Assembly: GCA_038239195.1 (NCBI GenBank)
Contig: JBBSEZ010000320.1
Coordinates: forward strand, 1 to 11,690
Direction: 5' to 3'
DNA: 11,690 bases
Source: JBBSEZ01 sp038239195
GTDB lineage: Bacteria > Planctomycetota > Planctomycetia > Gemmatales > Gemmataceae
The notes under the pieces: generated by a model
Databases searched by the model: none
What the model was told of the DNA's origin: nothing
What the model saw: only the letters and a program-made list of their open reading frames with translations
Program-made: the position numbers and the translations under genes
Part shown: positions 1 through 6,794 of the stretch, piece after piece
Numbering within the stretch: the first letter of the stretch is position 1
How the letters are laid out: every line of letters begins with the position of its first letter

Positions 1-312
1 CCCGCGAAGGACGTTCCCGTCCCCCTGCGCCAGTCGATGGCGGAGGCCGGGTCGGCGGTCGCGTCGCTGACCGCGCGCACGGCGGAGGCCACCGTGGGAG
101 AAACGGCCTCGCTCTGGCCATTGGTGGAGGCCCCGCCGATGGCGGAAGACCTGACTCAGCCGCTCGAGCCGTCGGCACGGCCCTTCCGCGAGGCGGGGGC
201 CGAGCTCTCGGCGGGCCTCGGCCCGGTCGCCGGCTCCGCGCGCCGGGCAGTTGGCCTCTTCCTCCGGGACCTGCCTTCGACCGCGAAGGGCCTCCAGGAC
301 AACCCCAGTTGA
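1..312 (+). CDS. C-terminal fragment of an unassigned protein
   Basis: This frame is open from the first base and ends at TGA 310-312, giving 103 residues of a gene whose start lies outside the window. An internal ATG at 37 has no convincing ribosome binding site, so a continuing upstream gene is the better reading. The peptide is rich in Ala, Glu, Pro and Leu. It ends with an Arg-Arg-Ala-Val-Gly-Leu-Phe-Leu-Arg-Asp-Leu-Pro stretch that could form an amphipathic helix. I see no catalytic motif and no clear membrane segment. I do not recognise the family. A long minus-strand frame also covers the region, but it is a GC-driven shadow. The next gene starts 65 nt downstream on the same strand. 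Confidence 0.55.
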   Translation, partial: PAKDVPVPLRQSMAEAGSAVASLTARTAEATVGETASLWPLVEAPPMAEDLTQPLEPSARPFREAGAELSAGLGPVAGSARRAVGLFLRDLPSTAKGLQDNPS

Positions 313-317
313 GTTGA

Positions 318-357
318 TGCGCACCGAGCCAGGGGCTTGATGCCCCCGGTGGACGCA
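318..357 (+). terminator. Bulged hairpin between partial gene and DUF3352-like gene
   Basis: Three nested complementary segments can pair: TGCG 318-321 with CGCA 354-357, CACCG 322-326 with CGGTG 347-351, and GGGGC 332-336 with GCCCC 342-346. The loop is TTGAT and the left side carries an AGCCA bulge. The structure starts 6 nt after the upstream stop codon and ends just before the AGGGAG ribosome binding site (361-366). It could be a weak terminator or a leader hairpin of the next gene. There is no T-tract, so intrinsic termination is uncertain. Confidence 0.35.
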
Positions 358-377
358 CGCAGGGAGATCGCGAACTC

Positions 378-2114
378 ATGCCAGCCTTCGCTCGCCAACC
401 TGCCGTGCTCTCCGTCTGGGCGCTCGCTCTGCTCCTTGGCGCCACGACCCCGCTTCCGGCCGCCGCCCCCCTTGCGCCCACCACGCCGCGCGACGAGTTG
501 TTGCGCTTCGTCCCCGAGGACGTCGGCTTCTGCCTGGTCGTGCAGGACGTGCGGGCCCACGCCGCGGCCTTGAGCGGCTCGCCCTTCGCCGAGCAATTCC
601 GCCGCTCCGCTCAGGGGAAGGCGCTGGCCGGCTCGCCGGAGCTCCGCAAGCTCGCGGCGCTGGAGAAAGTCCTCGAGGCCCAGGTCGGCATCGGCTGGGC
701 TGGCCTCCGGGACGACGTCCTCGGCGAGGCCATCGTCTTCGCCTATCGCCCGGGCCCGCCGGGCAAGGCGGAACAGGAGCAGGGCCTGATCCTCGTGCGA
801 GCGCGCACCGAGAAGGCGCTCGCCAGCGTCGTGGATCGGCTGAACAAGGCCCAGAAGCAGACCGGCGAGTTGCGCGAACTGACGGAGCGCGAGTACAAGG
901 GCGCCAAGTATTACCGCCGCGCCGAGCGCGCCCAGGTCAACTACTACTACGTGCGCGGCCCGATCCTGGTGTTCTCCGGCCAGGAGGACGTGTTGCGCCA
1001 GGCCATCGCGCGCGAGCAACTCGCGACGGCGGCCCAGCCTCCCGTCACCGCCCGCCTGCGCAAGCTCGGCATCGAGCGCGCGGTCGTGGCCCTCTGGCTC
1101 AACCCGCGCGCCTGGGACGCCGAGGTGAGCGCCCGCGCCGTCAAGCCTGGCGATGCCGGCGCCCGCACGTTCGCCGTCTGCTGGAAGGCCCTCTCCGACG
1201 TCGGGGTGGCCCTCCACCTCGAGCGCGAGCTCACCGTCTTTGTGGCCATCCACGCGCGCACGGCAGAGTTGCCGCCCTCGGCGCGCAAGTTCCTCGCCGA
1301 GGCGTCCCGCCCCACCGAGTTGTGGCAACAATTCCCCGACAACGCCTTGCTGGCGCTGGGCGGACGGATCGACGCGGCGGCGCTGTTCGACTTCCTGGGC
1401 GAGTTCATGAGCAAGCAGGCCCGACAACAGCTCCACGCCGACCTCGAGCGCACGCTCGGCGCCATGCTGGGCAAGAACGTCGTCAAGGAAGTGCTCCCCG
1501 CCCTCGGCCCCGACTGGGGGCTGTGCGTCACGGCGCCGCCCGTCCACGACAAGAGCTGGGCGCCGCGTGCGACCTTCGCCCTGCGCGTGGGCAAGGGCGA
1601 CCCCCTGGCGCCGGTCGATCAGGCGCTCCAGTCCGCCCTGCACACCTGGGCGGTGCTGGGCGTCCTGGCCCACAACAAGCAGCAGCCCGAGCGGCCGATC
1701 AGCCTCAAGTCCACCCTTCTCGACAAACACAAGGTCGAGTATCTGGCCGGCGACTCTCTTCCGCCAGGCGTGCAACCGGCGTTCGCACTCAAGGGCGGCT
1801 ACCTCGTGCTCGCCAGCTCTCTCGACGAGGTGCGCCGCTTCGGCGCCGTGCCCGTGCCTGCGACCCGGGGGGCAGTGCTCCTGCTGCGCGTGTCGGTCAA
1901 GGACTGGCGCGCCTACCTGAAGGACCGGCGCGAACCGCTGGCTGCGGCGCTGGCCGCGCGCGACAAGATAACGCGCGAGCAGGCCAGCGCCCGGCTCGAC
2001 GCTCTGCGCGCCAACCTGGAGCTCGTCGATCGGATTGAGGCCCGCCAGCACGCCCGGGCGGGACAAGTCACCATCGCGCTGACCATCACCGCGGCCCAGG
2101 CGTTGCGGAAATGA
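378..2114 (+). CDS. Secreted DUF3352-like protein of unknown function
   Basis: This is a 578-residue protein with an N-terminal signal peptide: a short polar start, a hydrophobic core around residues 11-22 and a small-residue Ala-Ala-Ala cleavage region near 28-30. Export to the periplasm or cell surface is therefore likely. After it comes the pattern Leu-Leu-Arg-Phe-Val-Pro-Glu-Asp-Val, followed by a Leu-Val-Val-Gln-Asp-Val strand (residues 38-58). This resembles the start of planctomycete DUF3352 proteins, which begin with a statement-like 'P.D....v.dl' segment. The rest alternates beta-rich segments with charged helices, and no enzyme motif is visible. The start at 378 is chosen because AGGGAG (361-366) lies 11 nt upstream and the signal peptide begins there. 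The stop codon falls inside the base of a large palindrome (2114-2199). Family assignment comes from memory of the pattern and is moderate. Confidence 0.8.
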   Translation: MPAFARQPAVLSVWALALLLGATTPLPAAAPLAPTTPRDELLRFVPEDVGFCLVVQDVRAHAAALSGSPFAEQFRRSAQGKALAGSPELRKLAALEKVLEAQVGIGWAGLRDDVLGEAIVFAYRPGPPGKAEQEQGLILVRARTEKALASVVDRLNKAQKQTGELRELTEREYKGAKYYRRAERAQVNYYYVRGPILVFSGQEDVLRQAIAREQLATAAQPPVTARLRKLGIERAVVALWLNPRAWDAEVSARAVKPGDAGARTFAVCWKALSDVGVALHLERELTVFVAIHARTAELPPSARKFLAEASRPTELWQQFPDNALLALGGRIDAAALFDFLGEFMSKQARQQLHADLERTLGAMLGKNVVKEVLPALGPDWGLCVTAPPVHDKSWAPRATFALRVGKGDPLAPVDQALQSALHTWAVLGVLAHNKQQPERPISLKSTLLDKHKVEYLAGDSLPPGVQPAFALKGGYLVLASSLDEVRRFGAVPVPATRGAVLLLRVSVKDWRAYLKDRREPLAAALAARDKITREQASARLDALRANLELVDRIEARQHARAGQVTIALTITAAQALRK

Positions 2115-2199
2115 CGCTCGGGGGGCTGCTCGCCAAGCCGCAAGCGGAAGAGCGCCGGGCCCGCCGCTTGTGGGTTGGCGAGCAGCGCCCCGAAAGCGT
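2114..2199 (+). repeat. Long imperfect palindrome, possible terminator (element A)
   Basis: The 23-nt arms 2125-2147 and 2164-2186 are complementary at 21 of 23 positions (core GCTGCTCGCCAA against TTGGCGAGCAGC). A 16-nt loop, itself holding CGGGCCCG, separates them. With bulges the stem extends outward to ACGCT 2114-2118 and AGCGT 2195-2199. It begins at the last base of the DUF3352-like stop codon, so it fits a 3'-end structure for that gene. No T-run follows. The size and spacer location resemble repetitive extragenic palindromes. Whether it is repeated elsewhere in the genome cannot be seen from this window. Confidence 0.65.
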
Positions 2200-2227
2200 T
2201 GTCCCTCCCGTTCCACGACCTATTCTC

Positions 2228-2256
2228 TTGCCCCTCGCGCGCGGGACGAGTATCGT
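2228..2256 (+). promoter_or_regulatory. Candidate sigma-70-type promoter for the 2308-8414 gene set
   Basis: TTGCCC (2228-2233) and TATCGT (2251-2256) are separated by exactly 17 nt and lie about 50 nt upstream of the esterase start. The hexamers match the consensus only partly. The pair is flanked by a perfect 7-nt inverted repeat, TCTCTTG (2224-2230) and CAAGAGA (2257-2263), which could be an operator or chance. This is a weak motif-based call. Confidence 0.3.
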
Positions 2257-2307
2257 CAAGAGACATGCCTTTGACGGCGTGACGATCGGGAACGAGGAGG
2301 GAGCGCG

Positions 2308-4350
2308 ATGCGGTTGCGTCACCTGGCCCTGCCCCTGCTGCTGCTGCCGTTCCTCCTCCTGGGCCCGGACGGTCTGTCGGTCGCACCCAAGGAGGGCCCC
2401 AAGCCCCCGCTCGCCAAGAAGGGCAAGCTGGAGGTCTTCCCTCCCGACCGCGCCACGCTCGCGACCATCAAGGAGCGCCTCGCCAAACTCGAGAAGGCCC
2501 TCGCCGGCCTCCGCAAGCAGGGCGTGCGCGACCCCGCTTACGCCGACGTCGAGGTCTATCGCAAGGCCGTCGTCTGGCTGCTCGAACACAACGAGTTCTA
2601 CGACAAAAACAGCGCGAAGTGGGCCCTCGAAGTCCTCGACCGCGGGCTGCTCCGCGCCAGCCAGCAGGCGCGAGGCGAGGCCCCCTGGCTCCAGCAGAGC
2701 GGGCTCTCCGTCGTCCGCGCGCACCGCTCGCGCATCGACGGCTCCGTCCAGCCCTACGTCATCACGTTCCCGCACGACTATGCCTCGGACCGGCGCAAGC
2801 GCTACCGCCTCGACGTCGTGCTCCACGGGCGCAACCCCAAGCTGACGGAGGTGGCTTTTCTCTACCACAACCGCGGGCACCAGGACGCGCCCAAGGCCCT
2901 GAGCCACGTGCGCCTCGACGTCTATGGCCGGGGCAACAACGCCTATCGCTGGGCCGGCGAAACCGACGTCTTCGAGGCCCTCGGGAACTTCCTCAACGTG
3001 GAGGAGATGCTCGGCCGAGGGAACTTCATCGACCCGTCGCGCTTCGTGCTGCGCGGCTTCTCGATGGGTGGAGCGGGGGCCTGGCACATCGGCCTGCACC
3101 GCCCCGACAACTTCTGCGCGATCGGGCCCGGCGCCGGGTTCACCAAGACGATCGGCTACGCTTCCACGCTCCCCGCCAAGCTGCCCGCCTATCAGGAGGC
3201 CTGCCTGCGCATCTACGATGCCGTCGATTACGCCGAGAACGTCTTTAACGTCCCCGTCGTCGCCTACAGCGGAGAGAAAGACCCTCAGATCGATGCCGCC
3301 CGCAACATCGAGAAGGAGCTCAAGCGGCTCGGGCTATCGATGACGCACCTCGTGGCCCCGGGGCTGAAGCACGACTTCCCCGCGGCATGGCAGAAGAAGG
3401 CGGAGGAGGAGTACGCCAAACAGGCCGGCCGCGAGCGCCCCGATTCGCCCAAGGAAGTGCGCTTCGTGACCTACACTCTCAAGTACCCGAGTTGCTACTG
3501 GGTGACGCTGATGGCCCTGGGGCAGCACTACAAGTTGGCCCGCGTCGAGGCCCGGCGGCACGACCACGGCTTTCGCGTCAAGACCACCAACCTGCGCGCT
3601 CTTCGCCTCGACCTCTGGGCCGGCGCGACGCGGGAAGGCATCGAGGTCGAGATCGACGGCCAGAAGCTCGAGAAGGTCATTCCGTATCAGGGGAGGCGCG
3701 GAGAGCTGGCCGTCTACCTCGAAAAGCGCGACAAGGCGTGGGCCAGCGTGCTGCCGGAACGGCTCTTCGTCGAGCGCCAGCGCAGGCCCCAAAAGGTGCA
3801 TAACCTCCAGGGGCCGATCGACGATGCGTTCACGAGCTCTTTCCTCTGCGTGCGCGGGACCGGCGAGGCCTGGCACGAGGCGACCGCCGAGCACGCCCGC
3901 GAGGAGCTGGCGCGTTTCCAGACGGAGTGGTCGAAGTACCTGCGCGGCGAACTGCCCGTGAAGAACGACGTGGACGTGACGCCGGACGACCTGGCCTCGC
4001 GCCACCTGGTCCTGTTCGGCGACCCGGCGTCCAATAGCTTGATCGAACAGGCGCTGCCGGGGTTGCCGATGAAGTGGAATCGGAAGACGATAACCTGGCA
4101 GGGCAAGGAATACGACGCGAGCAAGCACGTGCCCGTGCTGGTCTACCCCAGCCCCCTGTCGCCGGACCACTACGTGGTACTCAATAGCGGGCACACCTTC
4201 CATGCCCGAGACTTCGAGGGGACCAACGCGTTGCTCTTCCCGAGGCTCGGCGATTTTGCCCTGCTCGAGCTGGCGCCGACCAAGGACGATCCGCGGAAGG
4301 TCGAGGTCGTCACGGCAGGGCTCTTCGACGATTTCTGGCGCCTGCCTTGA
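2308..4350 (+). CDS. Secreted alpha/beta-hydrolase (esterase/prolyl oligopeptidase-like)
   Basis: This is a 680-residue exported hydrolase. A hydrophobic signal segment covers residues 4-19, with no sharp Ala-x-Ala site, so it could stay membrane-attached. Residues 35-130 are charged and helical. The alpha/beta-hydrolase core spans about 150-370: Val-Val-Leu-His-Gly with the oxyanion His-Gly at 173-174, a nucleophile elbow Gly-Phe-Ser-Met-Gly-Gly with Ser252, probable acid Asp325 in Gly-Glu-Lys-Asp, and probable base His355 in Leu-Lys-His-Asp. A beta-rich region follows. The C-terminal part holds Gly-Asp-Pro-x-Ser-Asn-x-Leu-Ile (571-579), typical of large planctomycete secreted hydrolases. 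The family acts on esters or peptide bonds; the substrate is unknown. A strong GAGGAGGGAG (2294-2303) sits 4 nt before ATG 2308. The kinase gene begins 23 nt after the stop. Confidence 0.85.
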   Translation: MRLRHLALPLLLLPFLLLGPDGLSVAPKEGPKPPLAKKGKLEVFPPDRATLATIKERLAKLEKALAGLRKQGVRDPAYADVEVYRKAVVWLLEHNEFYDKNSAKWALEVLDRGLLRASQQARGEAPWLQQSGLSVVRAHRSRIDGSVQPYVITFPHDYASDRRKRYRLDVVLHGRNPKLTEVAFLYHNRGHQDAPKALSHVRLDVYGRGNNAYRWAGETDVFEALGNFLNVEEMLGRGNFIDPSRFVLRGFSMGGAGAWHIGLHRPDNFCAIGPGAGFTKTIGYASTLPAKLPAYQEACLRIYDAVDYAENVFNVPVVAYSGEKDPQIDAARNIEKELKRLGLSMTHLVAPGLKHDFPAAWQKKAEEEYAKQAGRERPDSPKEVRFVTYTLKYPSCYWVTLMALGQHYKLARVEARRHDHGFRVKTTNLRALRLDLWAGATREGIEVEIDGQKLEKVIPYQGRRGELAVYLEKRDKAWASVLPERLFVERQRRPQKVHNLQGPIDDAFTSSFLCVRGTGEAWHEATAEHAREELARFQTEWSKYLRGELPVKNDVDVTPDDLASRHLVLFGDPASNSLIEQALPGLPMKWNRKTITWQGKEYDASKHVPVLVYPSPLSPDHYVVLNSGHTFHARDFEGTNALLFPRLGDFALLELAPTKDDPRKVEVVTAGLFDDFWRLP

Positions 4351-4356
4351 GGCCGC

Positions 4357-4367
4357 GAGGAGGAGAG
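4357..4367 (+). promoter_or_regulatory. Ribosome binding site that fixes the kinase start
   Basis: GAGGAGGAGAG lies 6 nt upstream of ATG 4374. It supports that ATG over the upstream in-frame TTG at 4347, which overlaps the esterase stop codon and has no such signal. It also places Met-Gln-Cys-Pro of the zinc ribbon at the very N-terminus, as is usual for such kinases. Confidence 0.75.
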
Positions 4368-4373
4368 AACGCG

Positions 4374-5999
4374 ATGCAGTGCCCGATGTGCAAACAGATG
4401 CTGGACGACGGCGTTCGTTTCTGCCCCAACGACGGCACGCCCTTGACCGAGACCTCGGCGCAGCGCACCGTCTCCACCCCCACCGGCGGGGGCCGGCCCG
4501 CCTCGCGCGAGATCGACTTGCCGACCGTCGTCGGCGGGCGTTACCGACTGCTCGAAATGCGCGGCGGGGGCGGGATGGCCAAGGTGTATCGCGGCATCGA
4601 CGTCACGCTGGAGCGCGAAGTGGCGGTCAAGCTCATCAACCCCGAGCTGCGCGCCGACAAGGAGTTCGACGAGCGCTTCCAGCGCGAGGCGCGCATCGCC
4701 AGCCAGCTCGCCGACCCGCACATCGTCGTGGTCCACGACTTCGGCATCGACCAGGAACACGGGCCGTTCCTGGTCATGGAGTTTCTGCAAGGGCAGACGC
4801 TGCGCGAACACCTCCAGGCCCAGGGCAAGCTCCCGCTCAAGGCGGGCTTGCAGTTGAGCGCTCAGCTCTTGCTCGCCTTGATTCACGCGCACAACAAAGG
4901 CATCGTCCACCGCGACATCAAGCCGGACAACATCTTCCTCCTCAACGTCAGCGGGGTCAAACTGCACCTCCGCATGCTCGACTTCGGCATCGCGCGCATC
5001 CTGCGCCGCGACGACACCACGGCACGCAACGCCATGCTCACCCTGCCCGGCTCCGTGCTGGGCACGCCGCGCTACATGTCCCCCGAGCAGCTAGCCGGCG
5101 AGCCCGTGGACGCCCGGGCCGACCTCTACAGCGCCGCCCTGGTGGTCCACGAGGCGCTGACGGGCGTGCTCCCGATGCTCGGGGGAAAGCGCCTGTGCGA
5201 GCTGTGCCCCGAGGCGTCCCCCTCGCTGCAAGAGCTCCTCGAGCAATGCCTGCGGCCCGACCCGGCCGACCGGCCCCCCACCGCGGTCGAGGTCTACCTC
5301 CGCCTCCAGGAGCTCGGCAAGGCGAGCGGCATCCTGCTGCTCCCGCCGGGTGCGATGGACCGATTGGTGGCCGCGCGGCAGTCCAACCAGCCGACGGTGG
5401 CCTACGCCCCGTCCGCGAGCACGGGGGGCCGGCGCCGGCTCCTCCTCGTGGGCGCGGCGATCCTGGCGCTGGCAGCCCTGGGGGTGCTCGCGAAGGTGCT
5501 GTTCTTCTCCGCGAAGCCGACGGCCTCGACGGGGCACGAAACGCTGATGGGAATCAAGATCGGCGACAAGAAGGAGGACGTCGAGAACCAGTTGACGCTG
5601 ATGCGGTCCGACCTCGGCGATCCGTGGAGAGGGGAAAAGGCGAAGGCCCTCCTCGGGCATCTGGTCACGCCTGCCGACCTCGCGCTGCCCAACCAGGCGG
5701 CGGACCTGAAGGCGCTCGAAATGCGCTACACGCAGGATGGCAAGCTGGGCGTGATCTTCCATGAAGGGCTCGTGCGCGCCGTCGTGGTCCGCGCGCGGGG
5801 CAGCACAGGCCGGGGCATGAAGGTCAAAGGCAGCGTCGGCCAACTCTACCAACTCTACCCGGAGAGCGCCCGAATGGACGACGTCAAGGTGGAGGATGGG
5901 CACGTTGAGGTGCGCCGCTACAACGCCCAGGGCATCGACTTCGAGATCCGCGAGGGCAAGATCGTCGCCATCGCGCTGTACCCGCCCGTGAAAGAGTGA
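4374..5999 (+). CDS. Transmembrane Ser/Thr protein kinase with zinc ribbon and exported C-terminal domain
   Basis: This is a 541-residue Hanks-type (PknB-like) kinase that transfers phosphate from ATP to Ser/Thr of protein targets. Residues 1-23 form a small zinc ribbon (Cys3, Cys6, Cys17; Asp20 stands where a fourth Cys is often found). The kinase domain starts near residue 53, with a Gly-rich loop Gly-Gly-Gly-Gly-Met-Ala-Lys-Val-Tyr, ATP-binding Lys86, catalytic His-Arg-Asp-Ile-Lys-Pro-Asp-Asn with Asp181, and Asp-Phe-Gly with Asp203. Ser-Pro-Glu replaces Ala-Pro-Glu, a common variant. All catalytic residues are present, so it should be active. A membrane helix lies at about 355-375. Residues 390-541 are outside the membrane and contain two similar beta-rich halves, likely a sensor. 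The His-Arg-Asp loop suggests control by activation-loop phosphorylation. It follows the esterase by 23 nt and precedes comB by 9 nt. Confidence 0.93.
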   Translation: MQCPMCKQMLDDGVRFCPNDGTPLTETSAQRTVSTPTGGGRPASREIDLPTVVGGRYRLLEMRGGGGMAKVYRGIDVTLEREVAVKLINPELRADKEFDERFQREARIASQLADPHIVVVHDFGIDQEHGPFLVMEFLQGQTLREHLQAQGKLPLKAGLQLSAQLLLALIHAHNKGIVHRDIKPDNIFLLNVSGVKLHLRMLDFGIARILRRDDTTARNAMLTLPGSVLGTPRYMSPEQLAGEPVDARADLYSAALVVHEALTGVLPMLGGKRLCELCPEASPSLQELLEQCLRPDPADRPPTAVEVYLRLQELGKASGILLLPPGAMDRLVAARQSNQPTVAYAPSASTGGRRRLLLVGAAILALAALGVLAKVLFFSAKPTASTGHETLMGIKIGDKKEDVENQLTLMRSDLGDPWRGEKAKALLGHLVTPADLALPNQAADLKALEMRYTQDGKLGVIFHEGLVRAVVVRARGSTGRGMKVKGSVGQLYQLYPESARMDDVKVEDGHVEVRRYNAQGIDFEIREGKIVAIALYPPVKE

Positions 6000-6008
6000 A
6001 CGAGGCCG

Positions 6009-6743
6009 ATGTCGCGACCGCGGCCAGTCCACGTCCACCTCGCCCCCGAGCTCGTCGCCCCCGCGCGCCTCGCCGGAGGGGTCGCCGTGGTCATCGACGT
6101 CCTGCGCGCCACCACCACCATCGTCCACGCCCTTGCCGCCGGCTGCGTCGCCGTGCGCCCCGTCGCGACCGTGGAAGAGGCGCGCGCCCTGGCAAGCACC
6201 TTCCCTCCGGGGGGCGCCCTCCTCGCCGGGGAGCGCCATGCCCGCCCCCTGCCGGGCTTCGACCTGGGCAACTCCCCCAACCACTTCACTCCCGTTCGCT
6301 GCTCCGGTCGCACGCTCGTGATGACCACCACCAACGGCACGCGCGCCCTGCTCCACTGCGGCGCTGCCGAGCGCATCGTGCTGGCGGCGTTCGCGAATCG
6401 CGGCGCCACGTGCGAACAACTGGCCCGCGAGGCGCGTCCTATCCACGTCGTGTGCGCCGGCAGCTCCGGCGAGGTGGCGCTGGAGGACGCGCTCCTGGCC
6501 GGCGCCCTCGTGGAGGCGCTGCGCGAGAGGGGCGAGTGTACACTCGACGACGGTGCCCTGCTGGCGTGGTCGTGCTTCCGCGAGCACGGATCGACGCTCG
6601 AACAGGCGCTCCGCCGCGGTGTGGGGGGCGCCCACCTCATCGCCCTCGGATATGATGACGACGTTCGCGCGGCGGCGTGCGTCGATCGCTTCGCCCTGGT
6701 GCCCGAAGTGCGCCGGGGCCCCCTGCGCATTGAAATCGCCTGA
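6009..6743 (+). CDS. comB: 2-phosphosulfolactate phosphatase family protein (ComB)
   Basis: This is a 244-residue protein of the usual length for ComB. The family hydrolyses 2-phospho-3-sulfolactate to sulfolactate and phosphate with Mg2+, known from coenzyme M synthesis in methanogens and also found in many bacteria that lack that pathway. Motifs seen in order: Val-Val-Ile-Asp-Val-Leu-Arg-Ala-Thr-Thr (27-36), Gly-Glu-Arg ... Gly-Phe-Asp-Leu-Gly-Asn-Ser-Pro (74-90), Thr-Thr-Asn-Gly-Thr-Arg-Ala (107-113) and Cys-Ala-Gly-Ser-Ser-Gly-Glu-x4-Glu-Asp (149-160). It lacks a signal peptide, so it is cytoplasmic. The start lies 9 nt after the kinase stop in the same frame. CGAGG (6001-6005) is only 3 nt from the ATG, so translation may depend on coupling to the kinase. 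No comA, comC or sulfolactate gene is nearby, so the physiological substrate is uncertain. Confidence 0.9.
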   Translation: MSRPRPVHVHLAPELVAPARLAGGVAVVIDVLRATTTIVHALAAGCVAVRPVATVEEARALASTFPPGGALLAGERHARPLPGFDLGNSPNHFTPVRCSGRTLVMTTTNGTRALLHCGAAERIVLAAFANRGATCEQLAREARPIHVVCAGSSGEVALEDALLAGALVEALRERGECTLDDGALLAWSCFREHGSTLEQALRRGVGGAHLIALGYDDDVRAAACVDRFALVPEVRRGPLRIEIA

Positions 6744-6794
6744 ACGGTGTTCAGCCCGCTGGTTGCCTTCTTCTCTCGCGATGGGCCTTCGATC

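Noticed and set aside
156..2216. Minus-strand open frame of 686 codons opposite the DUF3352-like gene
   Set aside because: Same GC-driven shadow effect. The plus strand has a signal peptide, ribosome binding site and plausible family, while the minus frame has none.
5841..5858. Tandem 9-nt repeat CAACTCTAC in the kinase gene
   Set aside because: It encodes Gln-Leu-Tyr twice within a helix of the exported domain. Two copies in frame are not evidence of a functional DNA repeat.
6533..6546. Perfect 14-bp palindrome CGAGTGTACACTCG inside comB
   Set aside because: It lies within coding sequence, and about one perfect 14-bp palindrome is expected by chance in a window of this length.
6744..6794. 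T-box or other glycine-responsive leader before glyQS
   Set aside because: The 51-nt gap after comB is too short for a T-box and contains no recognisable conserved T-box sequence.
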